Assembly: GCF_024979295.1 (NCBI RefSeq)
Contig: NZ_JANLCJ010000012.1
Coordinates: 1-64,000, forward strand
Direction: 5' to 3'
DNA: 64,000 bases
DNA from: Herbiconiux daphne
GTDB taxonomy: Bacteria; Actinomycetota; Actinomycetes; Actinomycetales; Microbacteriaceae
Positions 53,399 through 61,993 of this stretch are shown here, piece after piece; the first letter of the stretch is position 1, and every line of letters starts with the position of its first letter. Made by a program: the position numbers and the translations under genes. The notes beneath the pieces were generated by a model. The model had not been told where the DNA came from. It was given only the letters and a program-made list of their open reading frames with translations, and ran no database searches.

Positions 53399-53998
53399 TC
53401 AGGCCGGAGACGCCCACCACAGCACGGTCTCGCCGTAGCTCTTCGAGCGATCGAGCTCGAGGCCCGCGGGCCACGTGGGCTCGGGGGAGCGGCTGCTGCG
53501 CTCCACCAGCACCACCGCGTCGGGAGCGAGCAGGGGCGTGACCGCCGCGAGGGCCTCGGCGAGCTCCTCGTCGGGCAGGTCATAGGGCGGATCGATGAGC
53601 ACCACGTCGAACCCCGCCCCCGGCACGACCGGCTGCGCTCGAAGGTAGCTCTGCACGGCCGCCACCGACACGCCGATGCGGGGTCGGGCATCCGGAGCCG
53701 CGCTGCGCGCCGCCTTCTGGAAGGCCTTCTCGATGACGCCCGCGTTCTGCCGAGCGATGCGCGCAGCGGCGGCGTTCTTCTCGACCAGCGTCACCGTCGC
53801 CGCCCCCCGGCTCGCGGCCTCGAGGCCGAGCGCGCCCGAGCCGGCGTAGAGGTCGAGCACCCGCGTTCCGCCGAGGCCGCCGCGCGCCTCGAGCGCCGAG
53901 AAGATGGCCTCGCGCACCCGGTCGCTGGTGGGCCGCGTGCCCGAGCGCGGCACGGCGAGCGAGAGCGAACCGGCGAAGCCGGCGATGATGCGGGTCAC
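53399..53998 (-). CDS. rsmD: 16S rRNA (guanine(966)-N(2))-methyltransferase
   Basis: 199 residues. VTRIIAGFAGSLSLAVP opens it, RPTSDRVREAIFSAL and VLDLYAGSGALGLEAASRG form the SAM site, and VVLIDPPYDLPDEEL is the catalytic NPPY-type loop (DPPY). GTG 53998 is the start; TAGGGT lies 7 bases upstream on the minus strand, so leaderless. The frame extends to 54178 but that part is outside the family. Divergent from recG, whose start is 61 bp away. Confidence 0.9.
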   Translation of the reverse strand: MTRIIAGFAGSLSLAVPRSGTRPTSDRVREAIFSALEARGGLGGTRVLDLYAGSGALGLEAASRGAATVTLVEKNAAAARIARQNAGVIEKAFQKAARSAAPDARPRIGVSVAAVQSYLRAQPVVPGAGFDVVLIDPPYDLPDEELAEALAAVTPLLAPDAVVLVERSSRSPEPTWPAGLELDRSKSYGETVLWWASPA

Positions 53999-54059
53999 GC
54001 AGAGCACCCTATCGCGAGGGCCCGCAGGGGTGTCGGCCGCGGCGCTTAGAATTGCGGGC

Positions 54060-56369
54060 ATGACCAGCCCGGCCCCCGCCTCACGGCACGAGGTGACCGC
54101 CGCCCTCGACGCGAAGCTCCCGGGCGCGCTCGGCGGCCGCACCGCCGCCGCGTTCGAGAAGGCGTTCGGCATGCGCACGGTGGCCGACCTGCTGAGCCAC
54201 TACCCGCGGCGCTACGCCCGCCGGGGCGAGCTCACGGCCATCGCGAAGTTGCCCCTCAACGAGACGGTCACCATCGTCGCCGAGGTGCGCGACGTGCGCG
54301 AGCGCCAAATGCGCGCGCGGCGCGGCACCATCCTCGAGGTCTCCATCTCCGACGGCGAGGGCATCATCAGCCTCACCTTCTTCAACCAGGCCTACCGCGC
54401 CCGCGAGCTGCGGCCGGGCACCCGCGGCATCTTCGCCGGCAAGGTCACCGAATACCGTGGTGCGCTGCAACTCGCGCACCCCAACTACGAGCTCTTCGAC
54501 CCGCTCGCCGATGCGGCGGCCGCCCTGAGCGGAGTGGATGGCGCGGCCGGCGCCGCCCTCGACGACGCGGCCGCGCGGCGCTGGGCCGAGATGCCCATCC
54601 CCATCTATCCGGCGACGGCGTCGATCACCAGCTGGCAGGTCGCGAAGTCGGTGGCGATCGTGCTCGACGGAGCCCGCGGAGGCATCCCCGACCTCGTGCC
54701 CGACGACGTGCGGCACGAGCGGGGCCTGCTCACGGCCCAGCGCGCCTACGAGCTCATCCACCGGCCCGAGAAAGACGCCGACTACATGAAGGCGCGCGAG
54801 ACCCTGCGCTTTCATGAGGCGTTCGTGCTGCAGACCGCGCTCGTGCGGCAGCGCCGAGCCGCTCATGCGGTGCGCACCACCCCTCGCCCGCCGAAACCGG
54901 GTGGCTACCTCGAGCGGTTCGACCGGTCGCTGCCGTTCCGGCTCACGGGCGACCAGCAGACCGTCGGCGGTGAGATCGCGCGCGACCTCGCCGGCGACAT
55001 CCCCATGATGCGCCTGCTGCAGGGCGAGGTGGGCTCGGGCAAGACGCTCGTGGCCGTGCGGGCCATGCTGGCGGTCGCCGACTCCGGCGGCCAGTCGGCG
55101 CTGCTCGCCCCGACCGAGGTGCTCGCTTCGCAGCACCTGCGTTCGATCGTCAAGGTGCTCGGCCCCGACCTCTCGGCCGAGCTGATGCCGACACTTCACA
55201 CCGGTCAGCTCTCGACCGCCGAGCGCAAGAAGGCCCTGCTGCGCATGGTCACCGGGCAGGCGAGACTCGTCATCGGAACGCATGCGCTGCTGTCGGATGC
55301 CGTGCAGTTCTACGACCTCGGCCTCGTGGTCGTCGACGAGCAGCACCGGTTCGGCGTCGAACAGCGCGACACCCTGCGCCAGAAGGGCACGACTCCGCCG
55401 CACGTGCTCGTCATGACGGCGACCCCCATTCCGCGCACGGTGGCGATGACGGTGTTCGGCGACCTCGACGTGTCGACCATCACGCAGCTGCCGGCGGGCC
55501 GGAAGGGCATCGAGAGCTTCAGCGTGCCGCTCAGCGAGAAGCCCGCCTGGGCCGGCCGCATCTGGCAGCGGGTGGCCGAAGAGCTCGCCCAGGGCCGGCA
55601 GGCGTTCGTGGTGTGCCCGGCGATCGATCCGGCCGACGACTCGGGCGACGGGCTCGACGGCCCCGGGCCCGACGACGGCGCGGGGGGCGCGGGCGACGGC
55701 GGGTCAGACGGCGCCGGGCCTGAATCCGCCGTGCCGGCATCCGTTCCCGCTCCGCCGAAGGCGAACGTGGTCGACACCCTCCGGCTGCTGCAGACCGTGC
55801 CGGCGCTCGCCGGGGCCCGCATCGAAGCACTGCACGGCCGCATGCCGAGCGATGAGAAAGACGCGGTGATGCGGGCGTTCGCCGCGAAAGAGATCGACGT
55901 GCTCGTCGCCACGACGGTCATCGAGGTGGGCGTCGACGTTCCGAACGCCTCGACCATGGTTGTGCTCGACGCCGATCGCTTCGGCGTGAGCCAGCTGCAC
56001 CAGTTGCGAGGCCGCGTCGGCCGTGGGGGAGTGCCCGGTCTGTGCCTGCTCGTCACCCACGCCGAGGCCGATTCGCTCGCCCGCGAACGGGTCGACGCCG
56101 TGGCCGCCACGCTCGACGGTTTCGAGCTGGCCGAGATCGATCTCGAGCTGCGACGCGAGGGCGACGTGCTCGGCAGTCTGCAGTCGGGCGGCCGGTCGTC
56201 GTTGCGACTGCTGCGAGTGGTGAAAGACGCCGACGTGATCCAGGATGCCCGGGCCGTGGCCTTCGAGATCGTGGCGGCCGATCCCGGTCTCGAGGCGCAT
56301 CCGGCCCTCCTCGACGCCCTCGAACGCCGCTTGCGCGAGACCGAGGAGAGCTTCCTCGCCAAGAACTGA
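54060..56369 (+). CDS. recG: ATP-dependent DNA helicase RecG
   Basis: 769 residues. Wedge domain at the N terminus (LLSHYPRRYARRGELTAIAKL, key HYPRRYARRGEL), then Walker A LLQGEVGSGKTLVA, DEQH box VVVDEQHRFGVEQRD, MTATPIPRTVAMTVFGD, and ATTVIEVGVDVPNAS and QLRGRVGRG. It unwinds stalled forks and Holliday junctions. A Gly/Asp/Pro insert of about 45 residues (residues ~525-565) sits in the second helicase lobe. Start ATG 54060; TAGAAT lies 7 bases before it, so leaderless. Ends before a lone hypothetical gene. Confidence 0.95.
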   Translation: MTSPAPASRHEVTAALDAKLPGALGGRTAAAFEKAFGMRTVADLLSHYPRRYARRGELTAIAKLPLNETVTIVAEVRDVRERQMRARRGTILEVSISDGEGIISLTFFNQAYRARELRPGTRGIFAGKVTEYRGALQLAHPNYELFDPLADAAAALSGVDGAAGAALDDAAARRWAEMPIPIYPATASITSWQVAKSVAIVLDGARGGIPDLVPDDVRHERGLLTAQRAYELIHRPEKDADYMKARETLRFHEAFVLQTALVRQRRAAHAVRTTPRPPKPGGYLERFDRSLPFRLTGDQQTVGGEIARDLAGDIPMMRLLQGEVGSGKTLVAVRAMLAVADSGGQSALLAPTEVLASQHLRSIVKVLGPDLSAELMPTLHTGQLSTAERKKALLRMVTGQARLVIGTHALLSDAVQFYDLGLVVVDEQHRFGVEQRDTLRQKGTTPPHVLVMTATPIPRTVAMTVFGDLDVSTITQLPAGRKGIESFSVPLSEKPAWAGRIWQRVAEELAQGRQAFVVCPAIDPADDSGDGLDGPGPDDGAGGAGDGGSDGAGPESAVPASVPAPPKANVVDTLRLLQTVPALAGARIEALHGRMPSDEKDAVMRAFAAKEIDVLVATTVIEVGVDVPNASTMVVLDADRFGVSQLHQLRGRVGRGGVPGLCLLVTHAEADSLARERVDAVAATLDGFELAEIDLELRREGDVLGSLQSGGRSSLRLLRVVKDADVIQDARAVAFEIVAADPGLEAHPALLDALERRLRETEESFLAKN

Positions 56370-56428
56370 TCGACGCGGGCCGTTTACCCCTCGGTAACCC
56401 ATTGAAAAATCGCGCGCGCGGGGGCACA

Positions 56429-56458
56429 GTGGACACACGTGGACACACGTGGACATAA
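56429..56458. repeat. Three tandem copies of a 10-bp unit
   Basis: GTGGACACAC at 56429 and 56439 and GTGGACATAA at 56449. Period equals one helical turn. It lies 18 bp before the ATG of the next gene, so it may be in its 5' UTR or operator. Confidence 0.7.
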
Positions 56459-56475
56459 GTGCAGATGAGGTGGGT

Positions 56476-57291
56476 ATGAAAACCACGAAATCACGACGAT
56501 TCACAGGTTCCGCACGCGAGATGCTGCGCCCCGACATCATGCCGGTGCTCTCCGCGGGCCGGCACCGCTCGCCGCGCTCAGGCGCGTGCTTCATGGAGTT
56601 CGCCTCCTTCCTCGCCGGAGAGCGTTGGAGCGATCATCCGTCGTGCACGCACGCCGGTCTCGCGCACATGGCGCGGGCGGTCAACGACCTGACGTCGAAC
56701 GAGGGCCGCTCGAAGCTGGCGCCCCTGATCCCGTCGGTGATCGGGCTGACCAGCGACGACCCGCGACTCGACTCCATCATCGCCATCACGGCGGCGTCGG
56801 CGGCCATCCCGATCGCATCGATCGATCGGCAGCACGCGCTCGCGGTGGGAGCACTGGTGTGCCAGGAGGCTCTGACGAAGTCGGGCGGCAGCGAGTGGGT
56901 CGACGTCGACCAGCAGTTGCAGGCCGCTCTCGACGAGGCGCCCGAGGCCGAAGCCTGGGCCCGGCGTTTTCTCGACCGCAACCTGCGGTGGCGGCGGGCC
57001 GAGATCTCGGCGCGGCAGACGCACGTGACGATCGCCATGGCGGTCGACGGCGTGCGGTCGGCGTGCGCGCCCTACCCCGACGACCGTCTCTACGCGCTGC
57101 TCGCGTCGACGATCGAGCTCTGCACGACGTTCGTGCAGAAGGAGCGGGAGAAGGCGGCGGCCGGCAGCGTGCCGGAGACCGCGGTGGCGGCATCCGTGTC
57201 GCCGTCGGTCGAGACGGTGTCTGTCGCGCCGGCCTCGGCATCGCAGCCTCGGGTGTCGGAGTCGCGCACGTCTTCGCTCTCGTCGTCGTAA
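56476..57291 (+). CDS. Protein of unknown function
   Basis: 271 residues, not recognised. A helix-rich body begins RPDIMPVLSAGRHRSPRSGACFMEFASFLAGERWSDHP (keys GACFMEFASFL and HPSCTHAGLAHMARAVND), with paired Cys/His near residues 45-65 that could bind metal. The C-terminal ~45 residues are Ser/Val/Ala/Pro-rich and probably disordered. ATG 56476 has GAGGTGGG 3-4 bases upstream. It sits between recG and coaD in the same direction. Confidence 0.7.
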   Translation: MKTTKSRRFTGSAREMLRPDIMPVLSAGRHRSPRSGACFMEFASFLAGERWSDHPSCTHAGLAHMARAVNDLTSNEGRSKLAPLIPSVIGLTSDDPRLDSIIAITAASAAIPIASIDRQHALAVGALVCQEALTKSGGSEWVDVDQQLQAALDEAPEAEAWARRFLDRNLRWRRAEISARQTHVTIAMAVDGVRSACAPYPDDRLYALLASTIELCTTFVQKEREKAAAGSVPETAVAASVSPSVETVSVAPASASQPRVSESRTSSLSSS

Positions 57292-57325
57292 CCTCCGGGA
57301 AATGCCGCGTTGATAGCCTGGGGCC

Positions 57326-57817
57326 ATGAGCAATGTCGCCGTGGTCCCCGGTTCGTTCGATCCCATCACGCTGGGTCACATCGACGTGATCGAAAGGGCA
57401 GCGACCCTCTTCGACGAGTTGCATGTGGTGGTGGTGCACAATCCTGACAAGCACGCCCTGATCCCGATCGCCCATCGCGTGGCCCTGATCGAGAAGTCGC
57501 TCGACGAGCGCGGCCTGCGGGGCTCGAACATCGTCATCAACTCGTGGAGCGTCGGCCTGCTGGTCGATTACTGCACGGATGTCGGCGCGTCGGCGATCGT
57601 CAAGGGCATCCGGTCGCAGGTGGATGTCGCCTACGAGACGCCGATGGCGATCGTGAACCGCAATCTGGCCGGCGTGGAGACGATCTTCCTGCTTCCCGAC
57701 CCCGCGCACGCGCACGTGTCGAGTTCGCTCGTGCGCCAGGTGTCGGCGCTGGGCGGGGATGTCGCGCCGTATGTGCCCCGGGCCGTTGCGGAGTTCTTGG
57801 ACCACACAACCGACTGA
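57326..57817 (+). CDS. coaD: Phosphopantetheine adenylyltransferase
   Basis: 163 residues. VVPGSFDPITLGHIDVIERA holds the nucleotidyltransferase HxGH motif (TLGH), and SSLVRQVSALGGDV holds the ISSTxVR equivalent (VSSSLVR). The penultimate step of coenzyme A synthesis. TAGCCT at 57314-57319 is exactly 6 bases before ATG 57326, so the transcript is probably leaderless. Normal length. Confidence 0.96.
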   Translation: MSNVAVVPGSFDPITLGHIDVIERAATLFDELHVVVVHNPDKHALIPIAHRVALIEKSLDERGLRGSNIVINSWSVGLLVDYCTDVGASAIVKGIRSQVDVAYETPMAIVNRNLAGVETIFLLPDPAHAHVSSSLVRQVSALGGDVAPYVPRAVAEFLDHTTD

Positions 57818-57880
57818 GCCGCGCCAGTTCTCCACAGCCGCACCCCTGTCGACGGATGGCCGCGACGCCGCGCATATAGT

Positions 57881-57910
57881 CGATAGGAGAGCGACCGGAG
57901 GTTCCTATCG
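57881..57910 (+). promoter_or_regulatory. Inverted repeat enclosing the ribosome binding site
   Basis: CGATAGGA (57881-57888) and TCCTATCG (57903-57910) flank a 14-base loop that contains GGAGG (57897-57901); the ATG follows the second arm directly. TATAGT at 57875-57880 is a -10 candidate. Either an RNA switch hiding the ribosome binding site or a DNA operator over the start site. Confidence 0.55.
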
Positions 57911-58912
57911 ATGTCCGACATTCAGATCGGCTACGCGGCGATGCTGGAGCAGTTCGCACCGTCTGAGGCGGTGGCGCTGTCGGCCTACGCCGAGCAGCAC
58001 GGCTTCAGCGGGGTGATGGCGGCCGACCACTTCCAGCCGTGGGTGCCGCGGCAGGGGCAGTCGTCGTTCGTGTGGAACGTGCTGGCGGCGGTCGGTGAGC
58101 GCACGAAGGGCGATTTCGGGCCCGGCGTCACGTCGCCGAGCTTCCGGTGGCACCCGGCGATGGTGGCGCAGGCGTCGGCGACGCTGGGGGCGATGTATCC
58201 CGGGCGCCACTGGCTGGGGCTCGGGTCGGGCGAGGCGCTCAACGAACACGTGGTCGGCGGCTACTGGCCCGAGGCGCCCGAGCGCATCAACCGCATGTTC
58301 GAGGCGGTCGAGGTGATCAACAAGCTCTTCACCGCTTCGCTCGCCGGCAAAGACGTCAAGCATTCCGGCACGTTCTTCAAGCTCGAGTCGTCGCGGCTGT
58401 GGACGATGCCCGACAAGGCGCCCGAGGTGCTCGTGGCCACCGCCGGCCCGGTCACGGCCAAGCGCGCCGGCCGCACCGTCGACGGGTTGATCACGGTCGG
58501 TGCGCCGCTCGAGAAGATCTCGAGCCTGTTCGCGAAGTTCGACGAAGGCGCGCGCGAGGCCGGCCGCGACCCGTCGACCATGCCGCGGGTGCTGCAGCTG
58601 CATCTCTCCTGGGCGCCCACCGACGAAGAGGCACTGTCGAACGCGATGACCGAGTGGCCCAACGGCGGCATGCGATTTCCGAAGGCCGACATCCGGAGCC
58701 CGTTCGAGTTCGAGCAACTCGCGAAACTGGTGCGGCCCGAAGACTTCGAGGGCCGGCTCGTCATCTCGAGCGACCCCGACGTGCACCGCGCCTACATCCA
58801 GCGCTTCGCCGACCTCGGCTTCGACAAGATCTACCTGCACAACGTCGGCCGCAACCAGACGGAGTGGATCGACGTGTTCGGCCGCGACGTGCTGCCGAAG
58901 CTGCACCGGTGA
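57911..58912 (+). CDS. F420-dependent LLM-class oxidoreductase
   Basis: 333 residues of the luciferase-like monooxygenase fold, close to the F420-dependent branch that includes glucose-6-phosphate dehydrogenase. It opens IGYAAMLEQFAPSEAV, then MAADHFQPWVPRQGQSSF (key ADHFQPW), GLGSGEALNEH and the F420-site-like VATAGPVTAKRAGRTVDGL. The reduced deazaflavin F420 is the expected cofactor. The next gene is an F420 synthesis gene whose start overlaps the stop codon (GTGA). Substrate unknown. Start ATG 57911 with GGAGG inside the hairpin. Confidence 0.88.
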   Translation: MSDIQIGYAAMLEQFAPSEAVALSAYAEQHGFSGVMAADHFQPWVPRQGQSSFVWNVLAAVGERTKGDFGPGVTSPSFRWHPAMVAQASATLGAMYPGRHWLGLGSGEALNEHVVGGYWPEAPERINRMFEAVEVINKLFTASLAGKDVKHSGTFFKLESSRLWTMPDKAPEVLVATAGPVTAKRAGRTVDGLITVGAPLEKISSLFAKFDEGAREAGRDPSTMPRVLQLHLSWAPTDEEALSNAMTEWPNGGMRFPKADIRSPFEFEQLAKLVRPEDFEGRLVISSDPDVHRAYIQRFADLGFDKIYLHNVGRNQTEWIDVFGRDVLPKLHR

Positions 58913-59928
58913 GCGGGGCGACGGACGCCGGCGCGGCGGGCGGCGGTGGGGCGGCCGCGGGCTGGGGGCCCGCGGGCGGCGGCAGGGCTCCTGGCGGCGG
59001 GGTGCCTGCTGCCGGCGTGCCGGCCGGAGAGCTGCGGATCGTGCCGGTGGCAGGGCTGCCCGAGATCGAGTCGGGCGCCGATCTGGCGGCGCTCATCGGC
59101 GATGCGCTCGTGGCGGCGGCGCTCGTGCCGATCGAGGGCGACATCCTCGTGGTGACGAGCAAGATCGTGTCGAAGGCCGAGGGGCGGCAGGTCGCCGCGG
59201 TCGACCGTGAAGAGGCGATCACCGCCGAGACCGTGCGCGTCGTCGCCACCCGCGCCCACCCCGGCGGCATGACGCGCATCGTCGAGAACCGGCAGGGCAT
59301 CGTGCAGGCCGCCGCGGGTGTCGACGCGAGCAACACCCCGGATGGCACGGTGCTGCTGCTGCCCGTCGATCCCGACGCTTCGGCGCGCGTGCTCGCTAAC
59401 GCCCTGCGGGCGCGGTTTGGTGTGCGCATCGGCATCGTCGTCTCCGACACCCTGGGGCGGGCCTGGCGAGAGGGTCAGGTCGACATGGCCATCGGCGCGG
59501 CCGGCGTGCTCGTGCTCGACGACCTGCGCGGCAGTCGCGACTCCTTCGGTCACGAACTCGTCGTGACGCAGGCCGCGATCGGCGACGAGCTGGCGTCGGC
59601 CGGCGACCTCGTGAAGGGCAAGGCGAGCGGCATGCCCGTGGCGCTCGTGCGCGGGTTCGGGCACGCCGTCGTCGAGAGTCTCGACACTCCGGCGCGGGCG
59701 CTCAGCCGCACGGGCGAGAAAGACATGTTCCGCCTCGGCACCGACGAGGCGATCGCGCTCGGGCGCGCGCAGGGTCTGGCCGAGGGGCGCGCCGCGGGTT
59801 ATGCCGAGGCCCACGCCGCCGGCTATGCCGATGGTCACGCCGCCGGCTATGCCGAGGGGCTGGCAGCTCGCGCGGCAACGCAGACCGACGACGACCCTGG
59901 TGCGACTCCGCCCGCCGGTCCGCAGTGA
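58909..59928 (+). CDS. cofE: Coenzyme F420-0:L-glutamate ligase with repeat tail
   Basis: 339 residues; CofE alone is about 250. The core has IVPVAGLPEIESGADLA, VVTSKIVSKAEGR, RIVENRQGIVQAAAGVDASN and VVSDTLGRAWREGQVDMAIG, with the GTP and metal-binding residues typical of the family. It adds glutamates to F420-0. An N-terminal Gly/Ala/Pro stretch of ~40 residues and a C-terminal tail are extra. The tail repeats an 8-residue unit three times (AAGYAEAH, AAGYADGH, AAGYAEGL). Other actinobacteria fuse this domain to a C-terminal reductase domain (FbiB); this one lacks it. Start GTG 58909 overlaps the LLM stop. Confidence 0.88.
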   Translation: MSGATDAGAAGGGGAAAGWGPAGGGRAPGGGVPAAGVPAGELRIVPVAGLPEIESGADLAALIGDALVAAALVPIEGDILVVTSKIVSKAEGRQVAAVDREEAITAETVRVVATRAHPGGMTRIVENRQGIVQAAAGVDASNTPDGTVLLLPVDPDASARVLANALRARFGVRIGIVVSDTLGRAWREGQVDMAIGAAGVLVLDDLRGSRDSFGHELVVTQAAIGDELASAGDLVKGKASGMPVALVRGFGHAVVESLDTPARALSRTGEKDMFRLGTDEAIALGRAQGLAEGRAAGYAEAHAAGYADGHAAGYAEGLAARAATQTDDDPGATPPAGPQ

Positions 59929-59992
59929 TCAGGTTCGGCGTTGCACGTCGCGACCGCCGGCTTGCGGGGCCGCGCCAGAGCCGACGTCGCCG

Positions 59993-60571
59993 TCAGCGCA
60001 CGCGGTCGTAGTGCGAGATCACCACGCCCGAGTCGAACGCCGTGCTCTGCGTCAGCGCATAGGAACCCGTCGCGGCACGCCCGCCGAACAGGCCGATGCC
60101 GTCGCCCACCGTGATCGGGTTCACCTTGAGAACCAGGGCATCGATCTCGTCGTGCAGCGCACCGGCCAGCTGGCCGCCTCCGCACAGCCAGATGTCGGAG
60201 CCGGCGGGCTCCGCCTTCAGGGCGCGCACCACCGACACCGGATCGTCGGTCGACAACGTCACGGGAGCGGGCACGTCGCGGGCGGTCCGCCCGCGCGAGA
60301 AGACGACCGTGCGCAGGTGAGGGTAGGGGTCGGTCAGACCGGCGGGGAGCCCGACGGCGTAGGTGTTCCACCCCATCACCACCGTGTCGAATCGACTCCG
60401 ATCCGCCACCAGCCCGAGCGCCTCGAGCGCCGGCCCCGGCAGGGCATCGGTGAAATCGCCGAGCACCGACCTCATGTGGTCGCCCTCCGCCAGAAAGGCG
60501 GAGTAGTCGCCGTCGGCCGCGGCGATGCATCCGTCGAGACTGACGGCGACGTAGTAGACGAGCCTGCGCAT
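59993..60571 (-). CDS. RibD C-terminal/dihydrofolate reductase-fold protein
   Basis: 192 residues. It starts MRRLVYYVAVSLDGCIAAADG and has VVMGWNTYAVG, VVFSRGR and DIWLCGGGQLAGAL, the NADPH-binding pattern of small dihydrofolate-reductase-like enzymes related to the RibD reductase domain. Such proteins reduce pterin or pyrimidine-like substrates; the true one is unknown. Start ATG 60571. It converges with cofE, 64 bp apart, with no evident terminator. Confidence 0.85.
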   Translation of the reverse strand: MRRLVYYVAVSLDGCIAAADGDYSAFLAEGDHMRSVLGDFTDALPGPALEALGLVADRSRFDTVVMGWNTYAVGLPAGLTDPYPHLRTVVFSRGRTARDVPAPVTLSTDDPVSVVRALKAEPAGSDIWLCGGGQLAGALHDEIDALVLKVNPITVGDGIGLFGGRAATGSYALTQSTAFDSGVVISHYDRVR

Positions 60572-60629
60572 CGGGAACCTCCCACCGACACGCTAACGCG
60601 TCATCCGTCGGTCGCCGAGGCCGATCCGC

Positions 60630-61457
60630 TCAGACGACCGTTCGTCGCAGGATCTCGCGTTCGGTCACCGTCCACGCGGTGGTGACCAGCAGGTAGAGAC
60701 TCGCCGCGAGCGGCACGAACGCCGCGACCACTACGGTCACGAGCGGCAGCCAGCTCAGCAACCGGGCCGCCGAGCCACCCGGAGCCAAGGCCGCGAGAGC
60801 TCCGGATGTCCCGGCCGAAGCCGAAACCGAAGCCGAAGCCGAGCCCTGCCCACCACGGCCACCACCACTGCCACCGCTCCCGCCCGCGGCATCCGCGGCC
60901 GACCATCGCAATCCGCGCCAACGCGACACCAGGGAGATGCCGGCGATGAGCGCGAGGATCACGGCGCTCACCACCACGCCCTGCGGATCGCTGCCGCTGC
61001 CGATCGCGGCCACGAAACCCGTGCCGAGCGGCGCGCCCACGAGGGTCTGGCTCAGCAGGGCGTTCGGGTGGTCGTTGATCGTGGGCAGGATGAAGAGGCC
61101 GTAGATCAGCGACAGCACCGGAGCCTGGATCAACAACGGCAGGCAGCCGGCCAGCGGCGACGCGTTCTCCTCTGCGTAGAGCGCCATCGTCTCGCGCTGC
61201 AGTCGCTCGGGATTCTTGCCGTGCCGGCGTCGCAGCTCCGCGATCCGTGGCGCCAGGCGTCGGCGCATCCGCTGGGCGCGCGCCTGCGACAGCCCGACAG
61301 GAATGAGCGCCGTGCGCACCAGCACGGTGACGAGCACGATCGCGACGGCGGCGGCGTTCGCACCTGCGAGCGCGGCGAGCGCTGCGCTGAGCGCCTGGAT
61401 GACGGCATACGCCCCGTCGAGCGCGGCCGCGATCGGGCCGAAGGCATAGATGTTCAT
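60630..61457 (-). CDS. YidC/Oxa1-family membrane insertase, paralogue
   Basis: 275 residues. Oxa1 core: VAIVLVTVLVRTALIPVGLSQARAQRMRR (key VRTALIPVGLSQ), PLAGCLPLLIQAPVLSLIYGLF (key PLAGCLPLLIQ) and three further hydrophobic segments. A Ser/Gly/Ala-rich linker (GGSGGSGGGRGG) of ~35 residues lies between the fourth and last helices. The housekeeping YidC is usually longer and next to rpmH/rnpA, so this is a second copy. ATG 61457 with GAGGAG 7-10 bases upstream. It follows the small membrane gene encoded just upstream. Confidence 0.87.
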   Translation of the reverse strand: MNIYAFGPIAAALDGAYAVIQALSAALAALAGANAAAVAIVLVTVLVRTALIPVGLSQARAQRMRRRLAPRIAELRRRHGKNPERLQRETMALYAEENASPLAGCLPLLIQAPVLSLIYGLFILPTINDHPNALLSQTLVGAPLGTGFVAAIGSGSDPQGVVVSAVILALIAGISLVSRWRGLRWSAADAAGGSGGSGGGRGGQGSASASVSASAGTSGALAALAPGGSAARLLSWLPLVTVVVAAFVPLAASLYLLVTTAWTVTEREILRRTVV

Positions 61458-61558
61458 GAAAAACTCCTCGCGAGCTACGGAAAAAAGGACCGTATGGTCG
61501 CGAAGGAGCGCACTCGCAGCGAGTGCACGATGCACGGGTGCACCGGGAGGGCGGGCTC

Positions 61559-61897
61559 CTACGCGGCCGCGAGGAGGCGCCCGGGGGCGCGGGGTTGGGG
61601 GCGGCCCGGGGCATCCGGGCGGCTCTGCGTGATGGTGGCGGGCAGTTCCACCGGCTCGGCGGGCGGCCCTGCCACGGATGCCGCGGCCAGCGCCACGAGG
61701 GCGGCCACGAGCACTCGGCTCGACACGGTCAGGGCCACGAGGCTCGCTCCGGCGACCACCGCCAGCGCGGCGACCACTCCTGGACTGACGTCGCCGCTCG
61801 ACGACACCATCCAGACGAACCCGACGCCGAGCCCGACGGCGACCACGCGCGCCGCGGCCGCAAGACCCTCGCGCACGCGCCCGTCACCCATGCTCAC
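61559..61897 (-). CDS. Small membrane protein, DUF6412-like
   Basis: 112 residues with three hydrophobic segments and the C-terminal ITQSRPDAPGRPQPRAPG, which I associate with the DUF6412 family found next to YidC-like genes in this group. Function unknown. Start ATG 61897; the intergenic repeat element at 61926 precedes it. Likely cotranscribed with the YidC-like gene, about 100 bp downstream. Confidence 0.6.
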   Translation of the reverse strand: MSMGDGRVREGLAAAARVVAVGLGVGFVWMVSSSGDVSPGVVAALAVVAGASLVALTVSSRVLVAALVALAAASVAGPPAEPVELPATITQSRPDAPGRPQPRAPGRLLAAA

Positions 61898-61925
61898 AGA
61901 CTAGCCTCAGCCCCGAGCATCCCGC

Positions 61926-61982
61926 CGAGAAGTCACAATCCGGTCTTCAGACGCTGCTTTCAGACCGTATTGTGACTTTTCG
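61926..61982. repeat. Palindromic element, distant copy
   Basis: Left arm CCGAGAAGTCACAAT...CGGTCT and right arm AGACCG...ATTGTGACTTTTCG pair over about 20 bp (61927-61946 with 62-81 of the same hundred, one mismatch); the loop is 15 bases. The GAGAAGTCAC start matches the elements at 42920-44246. It is the only copy far from both the nuclease and the ligase. It lies between two minus-strand genes and may also act as a terminator for the gene to its right. Confidence 0.75.
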
Positions 61983-61993
61983 CGGCGCGGGGG

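Noticed and set aside
57828..57837. Second DnaA-box-like site (TTCTCCACA)
   Set aside because: One mismatch at a key position and no partner box.
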